Positions 35,357-42,875 of a DNA stretch of 54,071 nucleotides are shown piece after piece. The stretch's first letter is position 1. Every line of letters begins with the position of its first letter. Location of the stretch: assembly GCA_021792655.1 (NCBI GenBank), contig JAJYUG010000002.1, positions 1 through 54,071 of the forward strand, read 5' to 3'. The notes beneath the pieces are model-generated. The model ran no database searches and was not told the DNA's origin. It saw nothing but the letters and a program-made list of their open reading frames with translations. This DNA is from Thermoplasmata archaeon. Lineage in GTDB: Archaea > Thermoplasmatota > Thermoplasmata > Thermoplasmatales > Thermoplasmataceae. A program made the translations under genes and the position numbers.

Positions 35357-36887
35357 TGTGTCTCTCGCGAAAGATAGAAGTAGCGAAATTAATAAAAAAA
35401 TACAATCAACAAGTCACCCCTATCTAATAATGGTTGGAATTGTAATGGGGGTGCTGATGGGTGCTCTTGACAATCTTATTGTAACAACTGCAATGCCAGC
35501 CATAGTTAGCGCGTTACACCAGCCCAATGGCCTTGCTTTCCTGATCGATGCCTATATTACTTCATCCGCGGTTGGGATGGTTATATTTGGGAAACTTTCC
35601 GACCACTTCAGTAAGAGAATAATTCTTCTGGCAACATCAATTATCTTCATCACAGGTTCAATCTTGGCAGGGTTGAGTCTGAATCTACCAGAACTGATTG
35701 CGTTCAGAGCAGTTCAAGGTCTTGGAAGCGGTGGATTTCTGCCCGTAGGACTCGCAGTGATTGCAGTGGTTCTACCTCCAAGTGCACGGGCTAAACTGAC
35801 CGGTGCCGTAACCAGTTTCATTGGGATTGCCATTGTGACTGGTCCTGAAGTTGGAGCATTCATCGCTGATACGACAAGCTGGAGATGGGTTTTTTACGTG
35901 AATATTCCGTTCGGCATAGTCTCTTTCATTCTCGTATGGTTTTTATTGGGTCCACTAAAACCCATTTTGCGTAGAAGGTTTGATTATTTAGGTTCTATTC
36001 TTCTTGCTTCGTGGGTCTCACTTCTGGTATTCCCCTTAATAGAAATGGCATATTCAGGATGGTCACTGAGAGACCCCTTAACTATTGCATTTTTTGCCAC
36101 CGGATTGATGCTGTTAGCTCTTTTCTTACTAGTGGAAATGCAGGTTGCGGAAGACCCGGTTATACCTCTCAGGATGTTCAGACATGAGACGATAGTTTCA
36201 GACAGTTTTCTTAGTTTCTTTCGCGGCGGAGTTCTTTTTTCCCTTAGTACATTCATTGCTATATTCGTAACGGAGGTTCTTTTCGGAACATCAAATATGC
36301 TCAGAAACGTTCTGTATGGTTTCGTCGTTCCTATGGTGATGGGGTCAATACTCGGAGGGATTTTACTGCCAAAGCTATCTTACAGATTTTTTTGCGTAGT
36401 TGGAACGATTTGCATGGCACTGGGGTTTCTGCCCCTTCTAAAAATATCGCCGAGTACACAACCCTATATATTTGTGGGACCATTCCCTGTCTTAGGCTTG
36501 GTGGAGGGACTGATCCCGATAGGCTTTGGCATTGGATTTACGATGGCTGCCACGACTCTTTCTGCGCAATACTCAGCAGAACCGCGAGATATTGGTGCGT
36601 CAAGTTCTATTGTACAATTTATGGGTAATATGGGAGGAAGCATTATCCTCTCTATCCTAACAGTATTCATCTATTCTAGGTATAAAGAATTATACTTGAT
36701 AAGCCATGTGACTTCTACGAATCCGGGTAAATATGGAATTAATGCCATAGCAATGTCTTCTGCTATACAGGAATCTTTCCTCATTCTGTTCATTCTGTCT
36801 TTATTCACTATAATTTCGGCATTCTTCATCTATGGCCGTCTTCCACACATATCTCGTGAATTTAAAGATAGAACCCAGAAACCTTAG
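35349..36887 (+). CDS. DHA2-type (14-helix) MFS drug/proton antiporter
   Basis: A 512-aa protein with 14 predicted helices. It has the MFS motif A region (GKLSDHFSKRIILLATS), motif B region (LIAFRAVQGLGSGGFLPVG) and the DHA2 motif C (TGPEVGAFIADTTSWRWVFYVNIPFGI, split across helices 5-6). It is likely an exporter of toxic hydrophobic compounds driven by the proton gradient, in keeping with its MarR neighbour. The start is GTG 35349 (or a second GTG 9 nt downstream), overlapping the MarR stop by 8 nt. Confidence 0.9.
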   Translation: MNSVSLAKDRSSEINKKIQSTSHPYLIMVGIVMGVLMGALDNLIVTTAMPAIVSALHQPNGLAFLIDAYITSSAVGMVIFGKLSDHFSKRIILLATSIIFITGSILAGLSLNLPELIAFRAVQGLGSGGFLPVGLAVIAVVLPPSARAKLTGAVTSFIGIAIVTGPEVGAFIADTTSWRWVFYVNIPFGIVSFILVWFLLGPLKPILRRRFDYLGSILLASWVSLLVFPLIEMAYSGWSLRDPLTIAFFATGLMLLALFLLVEMQVAEDPVIPLRMFRHETIVSDSFLSFFRGGVLFSLSTFIAIFVTEVLFGTSNMLRNVLYGFVVPMVMGSILGGILLPKLSYRFFCVVGTICMALGFLPLLKISPSTQPYIFVGPFPVLGLVEGLIPIGFGIGFTMAATTLSAQYSAEPRDIGASSSIVQFMGNMGGSIILSILTVFIYSRYKELYLISHVTSTNPGKYGINAIAMSSAIQESFLILFILSLFTIISAFFIYGRLPHISREFKDRTQKP

Positions 36888-36941
36888 ACATAACGAGTGT
36901 TTTGCTGTAATCATTGCAATTGGGTTTACACATTCCATCTT

Positions 36942-36981
36942 GGACTTGCTTACACCTATAATAAAGTCCGGTCAGGCCCAT
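36942..36981 (+). repeat. Attachment-site repeat, copy 2 (distal end of island B)
   Basis: Matches 33949-33988 with three mismatches. The last 15 bases (36967-36981) equal the tRNA-Val 3' end except for one G to A change. It marks the outer border of the accessory zone. Confidence 0.75.
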
Positions 36982-37267
36982 TAATAACCATATTTAACTA
37001 AGTACTGAAGCGACACGCTTGATAATATATGTCAATCTGGAAAATGTCCTGCATGCTTTCATTGTATCCTGAACTGAATGTCTGCAATTGAAAGGAATCT
37101 TGGATACAGTATTCTGTGGATGCAGCCTATGTATTTTTTATACGAAGGATGATTTCAGGAAACCGGACATTAATCAAGGTACCCCTGATCTCCTCCAGTT
37201 CGAGCCTTGCTTCTGTGGACATCGAGTAATATATAAACATCACATCGTTATGTGTCAGGGATTCATC

Positions 37268-37717
37268 ATGGATAAGGAGAAGGCTATCGAGTTCCTTGTT
37301 TACACCGTTGCGATCCTAGTGATTATCGCGATTTCATCCTATGACTCACTTTTTCTACTTGCTCCTCCCTATGCAGTAACGGCATATCTTATGATATTCG
37401 AAAACCGGAGCAAGTTCTCCAAAAGGTCATACGTTGCAATTTCCTATCTTTTTGTAATTTTCTCATCTGAGATTATTCACTTGACCCTTGGAATTTCCCC
37501 ATACTTCATGGCGCTTAACGTTGTGATCGTGTCCCTTTTCATTTCCTACTCTAAATTCAGCCACCCTCCTGCAATAGCACTTACAATTTTCTCATATATT
37601 GTACATAACACGATTTTCTTTGCTTTTACCTCTGTCGTTGTTCTTTTGGTTATTATCCTGATCTCATTTGCGTCTGATTTTATGAAGCACTGGCTGGAAT
37701 TGGGCCAGCGAGAGTGA
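37268..37717 (+). CDS. Small polytopic membrane protein with an HPP-like motif
   Basis: A 149-aa protein with about five hydrophobic helices and the sequence KFSHPPAIALT, which resembles the motif of the HPP membrane-protein family, though the protein is not otherwise clearly a member. The open frame extends upstream to 37088, but a strong TATATAAA at 37229-37236 places transcription start near 37257-37260, so ATG 37268 (or ATG 37250 if start is earlier) is preferred. It is the first gene beyond the island border and may be a chromosomal gene. Confidence 0.6.
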   Translation: MDKEKAIEFLVYTVAILVIIAISSYDSLFLLAPPYAVTAYLMIFENRSKFSKRSYVAISYLFVIFSSEIIHLTLGISPYFMALNVVIVSLFISYSKFSHPPAIALTIFSYIVHNTIFFAFTSVVVLLVIILISFASDFMKHWLELGQRE

Positions 37718-38017
37718 CGTTGATCCTTTCCTCCAAACATAGGAACATGCTTCATCGATCCAATTTCAAGATCGTTCCAAATGAATGCTGCTAGTCCTGG
37801 AACCCTCGAGATCACCGATGCTGCCTTGAACTCTGACTGCAGTGTATTATTTCTGGCTGATAAATTATCCAGTTTAACGCTGCTGCATCTGTGGGATTCC
37901 GAATAGAGAGAAATATTCTATTAGAAAAAAAATTACTCTTAAAAATGACCGCTTTCCTAGCAATTTAAGGAAGGTGCAGTTTTCTATAACTGCACTCTAT
38001 AGCTTAATAAAATATGT
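37718..38017. other. Intergenic stretch with a stem-loop
   Basis: No supported gene. A minus-strand frame across 37546-37815 lacks start context and overlaps the membrane gene. A hairpin GTGCAGTT/AACTGCAC (37975-37996) with a 6-nt loop lies downstream of the convergent 86-aa gene and is a likely 3'-end or terminator structure. Confidence 0.4.
37975..37996 (-). terminator. Hairpin downstream of the 86-aa gene
   Basis: Perfect eight-pair stem (GTGCAGTT with AACTGCAC) with loop TTCTAT, 22 nt beyond the stop codon of the minus-strand gene at 38018. Archaeal termination rarely needs hairpins, so this is only suggestive. Confidence 0.35.
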
Positions 38018-38278
38018 CTAGAATATTTTCTGGGCGTCGTAAACTTCGTGTTTCGTCGGTGGGTTCACGCTCTTGAGCAGGTTCTGCATGTCGCCTACGC
38101 TTGGTGCTTCCCAGTTGCATATTGCGCGGTTTTCCTCGCCTATCACATTTATGGACTTCAATGTGAATCCTGCAGGAAGCTTGCCGTTCTTTGCCATATC
38201 AACTATGCTGCCAACTACCTTGAATGCCTCTGCCTTGTTGTGCTCTCTCCATCTGTGTTCAACAACTACATTTGCCAT
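38018..38278 (-). CDS. Small ferredoxin-like-fold protein, DUF4242/DUF3303-like
   Basis: An 86-aa protein with a beta-alpha-beta pattern: VVVEHRWREH, helix AEAFKVVGSIVDMAKNG, then FTLKSINVIGEENRAICNWEAP and helix SVGDMQNLLKSV. This matches the DUF4242/DUF3303 type of small dimeric alpha-beta barrel proteins, whose function is unknown. His and Asn/Cys residues are present but no clear catalytic site. It is divergent from the HTH_10 gene, 67 nt apart, which could regulate it. Confidence 0.68.
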   Translation of the reverse strand: MANVVVEHRWREHNKAEAFKVVGSIVDMAKNGKLPAGFTLKSINVIGEENRAICNWEAPSVGDMQNLLKSVNPPTKHEVYDAQKIF

Positions 38279-38314
38279 TTTTTTATCACCAAATATCCAA
38301 TGTCGTGACAGGGC

Positions 38315-38325
38315 ATATATTTATA
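38315..38325 (+). promoter_or_regulatory. TATA box of the HTH_10 regulator gene
   Basis: TATATTTATAA lies about 25 nt before the ATG at 38346, fitting a leaderless transcript. It lies in the 67-nt divergent intergenic region. Confidence 0.65.
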
Positions 38326-38345
38326 ACCGGTCTGGATTGGTACTC

Positions 38346-39062
38346 ATGGATGAAGTCGACCTGATTCTTAGGAATGATCTCCCTTTTGGAAAGCTTTCCA
38401 GCCAGTTCCCAGGCGTTACGTTCTTCAGGTGGTGCAACTCCGCCATGGACTATCTGGAGTTCTATGGAAACACCGACGAACTGGACAATATCGCATCTTA
38501 TCTTCCAGAGATAGAGAAGGAGCTTGGAACACACGTGATCTACAGGTCAAAAAAGGAGAAGAGGCTGTCCGTTATGCTTGTGTGCAGGTGTTCGCGAACA
38601 AATTCGACAATACGCATAGCTGAACTTGATAACTGCATCTGGAAGGCACCCGTCAAGTATGCGGCAGGAGAGGAGAAACTGACCATCGTCACGCTCCTCG
38701 ATGACTACCTTAAGACCCTTTTCGCTGACCTTGATCGCATAGGGACGGTTGAAATAGTGAGAAAAATGACGGTGTACCCAGAATCCTTGAGAGATATGTA
38801 TACCATATCCCTTCAGTCCATATTTAACGGGATAACTGGAAAACAGCTGGAAGTAATGAGAAGCGCACTCCAGCATGGCTATTTTTCAATACCACGGAAA
38901 ATTAGCCTCGAAAAACTGGCAAGAATAAACAACCTCTCAAAATCGACAATAGAAGAACACCTTAACAAAGCCAGAACACGGATGATAAGCACAATGGAAC
39001 CTTACATTTCCCTGTATCTTGAAAGCCTTGGCAGTTCTCTAGCGCTTGGTGGACAACAGTGA
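38346..39062 (+). CDS. Bacterio-opsin-activator-like HTH_10 transcription regulator
   Basis: A 238-aa regulator. The C-terminal 55 residues form the HTH_10 domain: ITGKQLEVMRSALQHGYFSI and RKISLEKLARINNLSKSTIE, the archaeal Bat-type helix-turn-helix. The N-terminal part is an alpha-beta sensor domain of unknown ligand. The start is ATG 38346 (upstream open frame is antisense to the divergent gene), supported by the TATA 25 nt upstream. The neighbouring 86-aa protein is a candidate target. Confidence 0.83.
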   Translation: MDEVDLILRNDLPFGKLSSQFPGVTFFRWCNSAMDYLEFYGNTDELDNIASYLPEIEKELGTHVIYRSKKEKRLSVMLVCRCSRTNSTIRIAELDNCIWKAPVKYAAGEEKLTIVTLLDDYLKTLFADLDRIGTVEIVRKMTVYPESLRDMYTISLQSIFNGITGKQLEVMRSALQHGYFSIPRKISLEKLARINNLSKSTIEEHLNKARTRMISTMEPYISLYLESLGSSLALGGQQ

Positions 39063-39091
39063 TTTCATAATGCGGATTCCCAATGACGGTA

Positions 39092-40180
39092 TCATTGCAC
39101 TTTTTTTAGTTCGTTTTCCTTTGGCCAGACAAAGAGCTCGCTGAAGATGTAATTTGCAAATACACCGAAGAATATGCCAAGCAGGTTGAGTGCCAGGTAA
39201 TTGAATGAGATGCCTAGAGTCAAGAGGACGAAAGCGACGTAATTTATAACTCCCCCTATTCCGGCAAACATATTGTACCTGGCAGCCTTTGAAATTAGAT
39301 GTCCCTTCTTCCTGTTTCCGAATGTCCAGAAATTGTTGACAGCGAAGTTTGTGAGAATAGAGAATTCTATCGAGGGAATCGCAGCAAATACAGGATGGGT
39401 TATGGCACCGTGGAAAAAGCCGGAATAGGCCAGGAGATACAGTATACCTTCATTCACAAAAATGCCAGAAAGGCCCACCCCAACAAATTTCAGTGGCCTG
39501 TATCCAGACAAACTGAATACGAGCCTCAAGTAGTTGAGATTCTCCGTTACGCTCAACTTGCTCTTCCCCTTAAGCCTTGGGTTGAAAGTATATGGAACTT
39601 CTATGAGTTTTGTACCTGATCCCTTTACCAGTATTTCAAGAAGAATCTTGTATCCGCTTGAGTTGATCTTATCCTGCTCTATTATACCCTTCCTGAATAC
39701 GAAGAACCCCGATAGGGGGTCGGTAAGAACCTTTGTCTCCTGTAACATCAGGTGGGCAATGAAAGTCGCCGACTTCGATACCAGTTTCCTGAAAAATGAA
39801 AATTCTTCTGCGCTGCCTCCCGCCATGTACCGCGAGGCAATCACCATGTCGTTCCCTTTCTCTATGGCCGCGTACATTTGTTCAAGTGTCTCAGGAGGAT
39901 GCTGAAGATCCGCATCCATTACAGCAATGTATTTTCCAGTTGCAAGTTTCATGCCGTCCCTGATGGCGGTTGCGAGTCCCTGTTTTGATCCCCTCTCTAG
40001 CACCTTAATGTTTCCGTATTTCTTTCCAAGATCTTCAGCAATCTTGGCTGTTCCGTCAGGGCTCCCATCATCTATAATTATAATCTCCAGGTCAAGTTTG
40101 AGTTTTTCAAGCTTTTCTATCAGAACGGGAATATTTTCTGCTTCGTTATAAGTGGGTACTTCTACTGAAATGTCAACCAG
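39092..40180 (-). CDS. GT2 glycosyltransferase fused to GtrA-like membrane domain; CTG start likely
   Basis: A DPM1-like glycosyltransferase family 2 catalytic domain (SVEVPTYNEAENI, IIIIDDGSPDGT, AVMDADLQHPPE, DPLSGFFVFRK) followed from about residue 228 by a four-helix GtrA domain (VNNFWTFGNRK). It likely transfers a sugar onto polyprenyl phosphate at the membrane for surface glycosylation. No ATG, GTG or TTG lies in frame before the catalytic motif; the GTG at 40003 would delete it. A CTG at 40180, 6 nt after GAGAGG, gives 362 aa and the expected N-terminus. An ATT at 40171 is an alternative. Confidence 0.82.
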   Translation of the reverse strand: MVDISVEVPTYNEAENIPVLIEKLEKLKLDLEIIIIDDGSPDGTAKIAEDLGKKYGNIKVLERGSKQGLATAIRDGMKLATGKYIAVMDADLQHPPETLEQMYAAIEKGNDMVIASRYMAGGSAEEFSFFRKLVSKSATFIAHLMLQETKVLTDPLSGFFVFRKGIIEQDKINSSGYKILLEILVKGSGTKLIEVPYTFNPRLKGKSKLSVTENLNYLRLVFSLSGYRPLKFVGVGLSGIFVNEGILYLLAYSGFFHGAITHPVFAAIPSIEFSILTNFAVNNFWTFGNRKKGHLISKAARYNMFAGIGGVINYVAFVLLTLGISFNYLALNLLGIFFGVFANYIFSELFVWPKENELKKVQ

Positions 40181-40328
40181 GATTATCCTCTCCTTCTGTC
40201 ACTTACAACTATCTTTCACGTTGCCTCGTAACATCACTACTTAGGCAGGTAAACCCGAATATACATTAAAATTATCGGTTTTAGACTGAGTTCTTCAGTA
40301 GCACGCAAGCCTTATGCCAATTGATTCT

Positions 40329-42665
40329 CTATGAACCCCCGTTAAGGGATAGATTCGCAATTTCAACCATTACTTTTCCTTGATTGCCATAATTCAAGAC
40401 ATAGCTCAGCGTTGCTTGTTGCACTGGTCCAATAGTAACAATACTCGTATTATTGAGAATAAGACTGTTCAAGGCGGAGAAATTGATCGATGTCACATTG
40501 GTATGATAAACGAAGCGTGTTTGTTTTACTGTATTTGTCAATAAATCCTTACTAGTATTACTGTAGACAATGTAAAAATTATATTGCGCATTCAACGTGA
40601 CAACAGCCCCATAGAAAGATAGCCATGGTGCGGTCGTATTTACGGCAACCTTACCTCGTATCACGGAACTGCTGAGATTCAGGGAATAGTTGTGCTGTAC
40701 CAAGTATGTATAATTGATGTTTGAGCTAAGGGATTCGTGCACTGGCCCAGATTGTGTTGTTGTGTTTGCGACCATCACTATGCCACGATTAATCGACAAT
40801 GGGAAATTCCCCTTCAAAGAAGAACTCCACGCCCAACCCGGAATAATAAGGCCAGTTGATCCATTTGTAAGGAATGAAAGGGTCGGGTTGTTTATTGGAG
40901 TGTACTGGATTTTTATTGCCGTATCGTGAGTGTAAGTTGCAAGGACTTTACTGCTGTTTCCGTATGCAGACACCTTAAAGGTTCCCACATTCACCGGAAG
41001 CAATGAACTTGCATCAATAGGATATATGTCCACGTTGTTGTAGCCACTGTGGACGTAAGGATCTGCCGCATACCATAACAATCCGTTCGCACCTGCTGCC
41101 CCCAATGGACCGGCAAATATCCTGTAATGAAGCAGCATTGCGGCAGGGTCTCCGGAGACGGGATTGTATGATAAGTTTAATTGCATGTAGGTAACGTTGC
41201 CAGCCACCATGTATGGGTCACCAATCTGCTGTATGCTATGAATAGCTATGGGCGTCGAATCGTTCAGTGAATAATAGAACCCAGCGGATACAATTGTCGC
41301 AAGGAATATCAAGATCACAATTATAACAGCTGAAGTTTTCTTGTTCCTTATGGCAGACCGCTCGAAGGTCGCAAGAAAACGCAGTGTGGTTGATCTCGAA
41401 GGCTTCGGTGTCTCTGCCACTGAACTCTTGCTTGCTGTGAAATCAGGGAGCAGGAGCAGGATGAGGAACGGCCAGTATATGAGGTATGTAATTAGAGACC
41501 GATAGTCCAGAAGAAAGATCATTATTGGAAAGGCAAAAAACCCATACCTGAAGCGATCATAGTGAATTAAGTAAATGAAGAAGAGAGCCACGGTAAGGGC
41601 AATCAGGGAAACCGAGAAGAAAGCAGGTGGAAGGTGCAGGACTCCAGTGAAAGACAGTATGGATGGCCCGACCCCGATTCCTATGATTTTCTGTGATGCA
41701 ATGGAGGTTATGTTAACAAACCAGTCTGACGGGTTTGCCATTATATAGGGAATGTTTGGCACGATGAATGAAATGGCAGTGAACGCGATGAATGAAATGG
41801 TCTTCTTCTCGTCCCTGGAGTTCTCCATGTAGATAAAATAAAGGAAGAATGGAAATATCAGGGCCGGAATCTGCTTGAACGCAACTGAAAGCCCGTAGAA
41901 AATTCCAGCAATCCATGGCTTTTTCCTGAAAACGTACGCCACCCCCAGGAAAAACACCCAGATCACGTCAGTAACTCCGCTTGATGAGAAAATTCCGTAC
42001 TCGACTATCAACCCCATAATAAGGGCAAGAACCGGTGTGCTTGACGTGAATCCCCTTCGTTTGTAATAAAAAAATACGAGGAATAGGGATGCTATATCGA
42101 AGAAAATGGTAACTGTAAATGCTGGAAGGCCCAGAAGTATAGCAGGAATGAATACGATAGCAGCGAGACCAGGGTATTCAAAATAGGTCACTATACCGCC
42201 GGACAGCAGAGGCGTTGAAAGAAAACCAGTCGCTTTGTAATTTAGGAATACGTTAGCCATGTTCGCATTTACGTAGGGATCAATTCCGTGAATGGTCAGG
42301 TATGCGGCGTAACTGTCGATGATCATCTCGTCAGTGGTTGTATTTGGAAAAAATTGCAGATAAGCGGCTAGGATGACTACCAGGGCAAAGGAGAAAGCTA
42401 TGAATGGAAGGATTTTGGAAAGAGAATTCTCTGTTTTTAGGGCAACTGCGTAAAGTATGAAAATTCCGGAAAGTATCAGCAGAGCCCATATGGATATGAG
42501 TGCAGCTATGTTGAGGTACCCCACGAGATACCACATCACGAACGAGAAGTTTATGTAGATTACAGCATAGATTAGGAAGTGGATCCGCCATTTCTCCATC
42601 GGTTGACGCTGTTCCGCTTCATCTGTCTGAACAGCTTGGCTTCCTTCAACTTTTTCCTCTGACAT
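40329..42665 (-). CDS. GT-C-like polytopic glycosyltransferase with exported C-terminal domain
   Basis: A 778-aa protein. The N-terminal about 400 residues have 10-12 membrane helices, with an acidic loop (NTTTDEMIIDSYAAYLTIHG) of the kind that holds the catalytic Asp/Glu in GT-C enzymes, and GLSVAFKQIPALIFPFFLYF resembling DUF2029 (GT87) mannosyltransferases. A further helix near 440 precedes about 330 residues of Ser/Thr/Asn-rich, beta-like exported sequence with many N-X-S/T sequons. It probably uses a polyprenyl-linked sugar. It lies 149 nt upstream of the GT2-GtrA gene on the same strand, so a shared pathway is likely. Confidence 0.72.
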   Translation of the reverse strand: MSEEKVEGSQAVQTDEAEQRQPMEKWRIHFLIYAVIYINFSFVMWYLVGYLNIAALISIWALLILSGIFILYAVALKTENSLSKILPFIAFSFALVVILAAYLQFFPNTTTDEMIIDSYAAYLTIHGIDPYVNANMANVFLNYKATGFLSTPLLSGGIVTYFEYPGLAAIVFIPAILLGLPAFTVTIFFDIASLFLVFFYYKRRGFTSSTPVLALIMGLIVEYGIFSSSGVTDVIWVFFLGVAYVFRKKPWIAGIFYGLSVAFKQIPALIFPFFLYFIYMENSRDEKKTISFIAFTAISFIVPNIPYIMANPSDWFVNITSIASQKIIGIGVGPSILSFTGVLHLPPAFFSVSLIALTVALFFIYLIHYDRFRYGFFAFPIMIFLLDYRSLITYLIYWPFLILLLLPDFTASKSSVAETPKPSRSTTLRFLATFERSAIRNKKTSAVIIVILIFLATIVSAGFYYSLNDSTPIAIHSIQQIGDPYMVAGNVTYMQLNLSYNPVSGDPAAMLLHYRIFAGPLGAAGANGLLWYAADPYVHSGYNNVDIYPIDASSLLPVNVGTFKVSAYGNSSKVLATYTHDTAIKIQYTPINNPTLSFLTNGSTGLIIPGWAWSSSLKGNFPLSINRGIVMVANTTTQSGPVHESLSSNINYTYLVQHNYSLNLSSSVIRGKVAVNTTAPWLSFYGAVVTLNAQYNFYIVYSNTSKDLLTNTVKQTRFVYHTNVTSINFSALNSLILNNTSIVTIGPVQQATLSYVLNYGNQGKVMVEIANLSLNGGS

Positions 42666-42875
42666 TGCTTATTCCCGCACTCTTTAATTTCTTCTACTTT
42701 AGAGAAAATAACTTAATAACTTTTTGTGCAGGTTCATCTGGCCATATTCGCGATCTGGATAAGCCATAGGGCTCAAAATCACGATGTATTTCATGAATAT
42801 TGACCGGTACTCGAAAAACTTTTATATTTTACAGTTGGATAGCCCCGTTAAGCTTGATGCTTCAGAAGTGTTAAA

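Larger units (their letters stand above)
33989..36981. mobile_element. Island B, tandem to island A
   Basis: DNA between the two 40-bp attachment repeats, about 3 kb and A/T-rich. It carries a small unknown gene, a retropepsin-like gene, and a MarR-DHA2 exporter pair, all on the + strand. No integrase is visible. Because its end repeat shares 25 extra bases with the end of island A, the same recombinase probably served both. Whether B arrived separately or split from A is not decidable here. Confidence 0.65.

Noticed and set aside
37127-37222. 31-codon minus-strand frame beginning MSTEARLELEE
   Set aside because: Very short; the TATA element nearby is better assigned to the + strand membrane gene.
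37546-37815. 89-codon minus-strand frame over the HPP-motif gene
   Set aside because: Overlaps a better-supported gene with a TATA, and shows no domain; part of it (SRVPGLAAFIWNDLE) looks vaguely coding but I could not support it.
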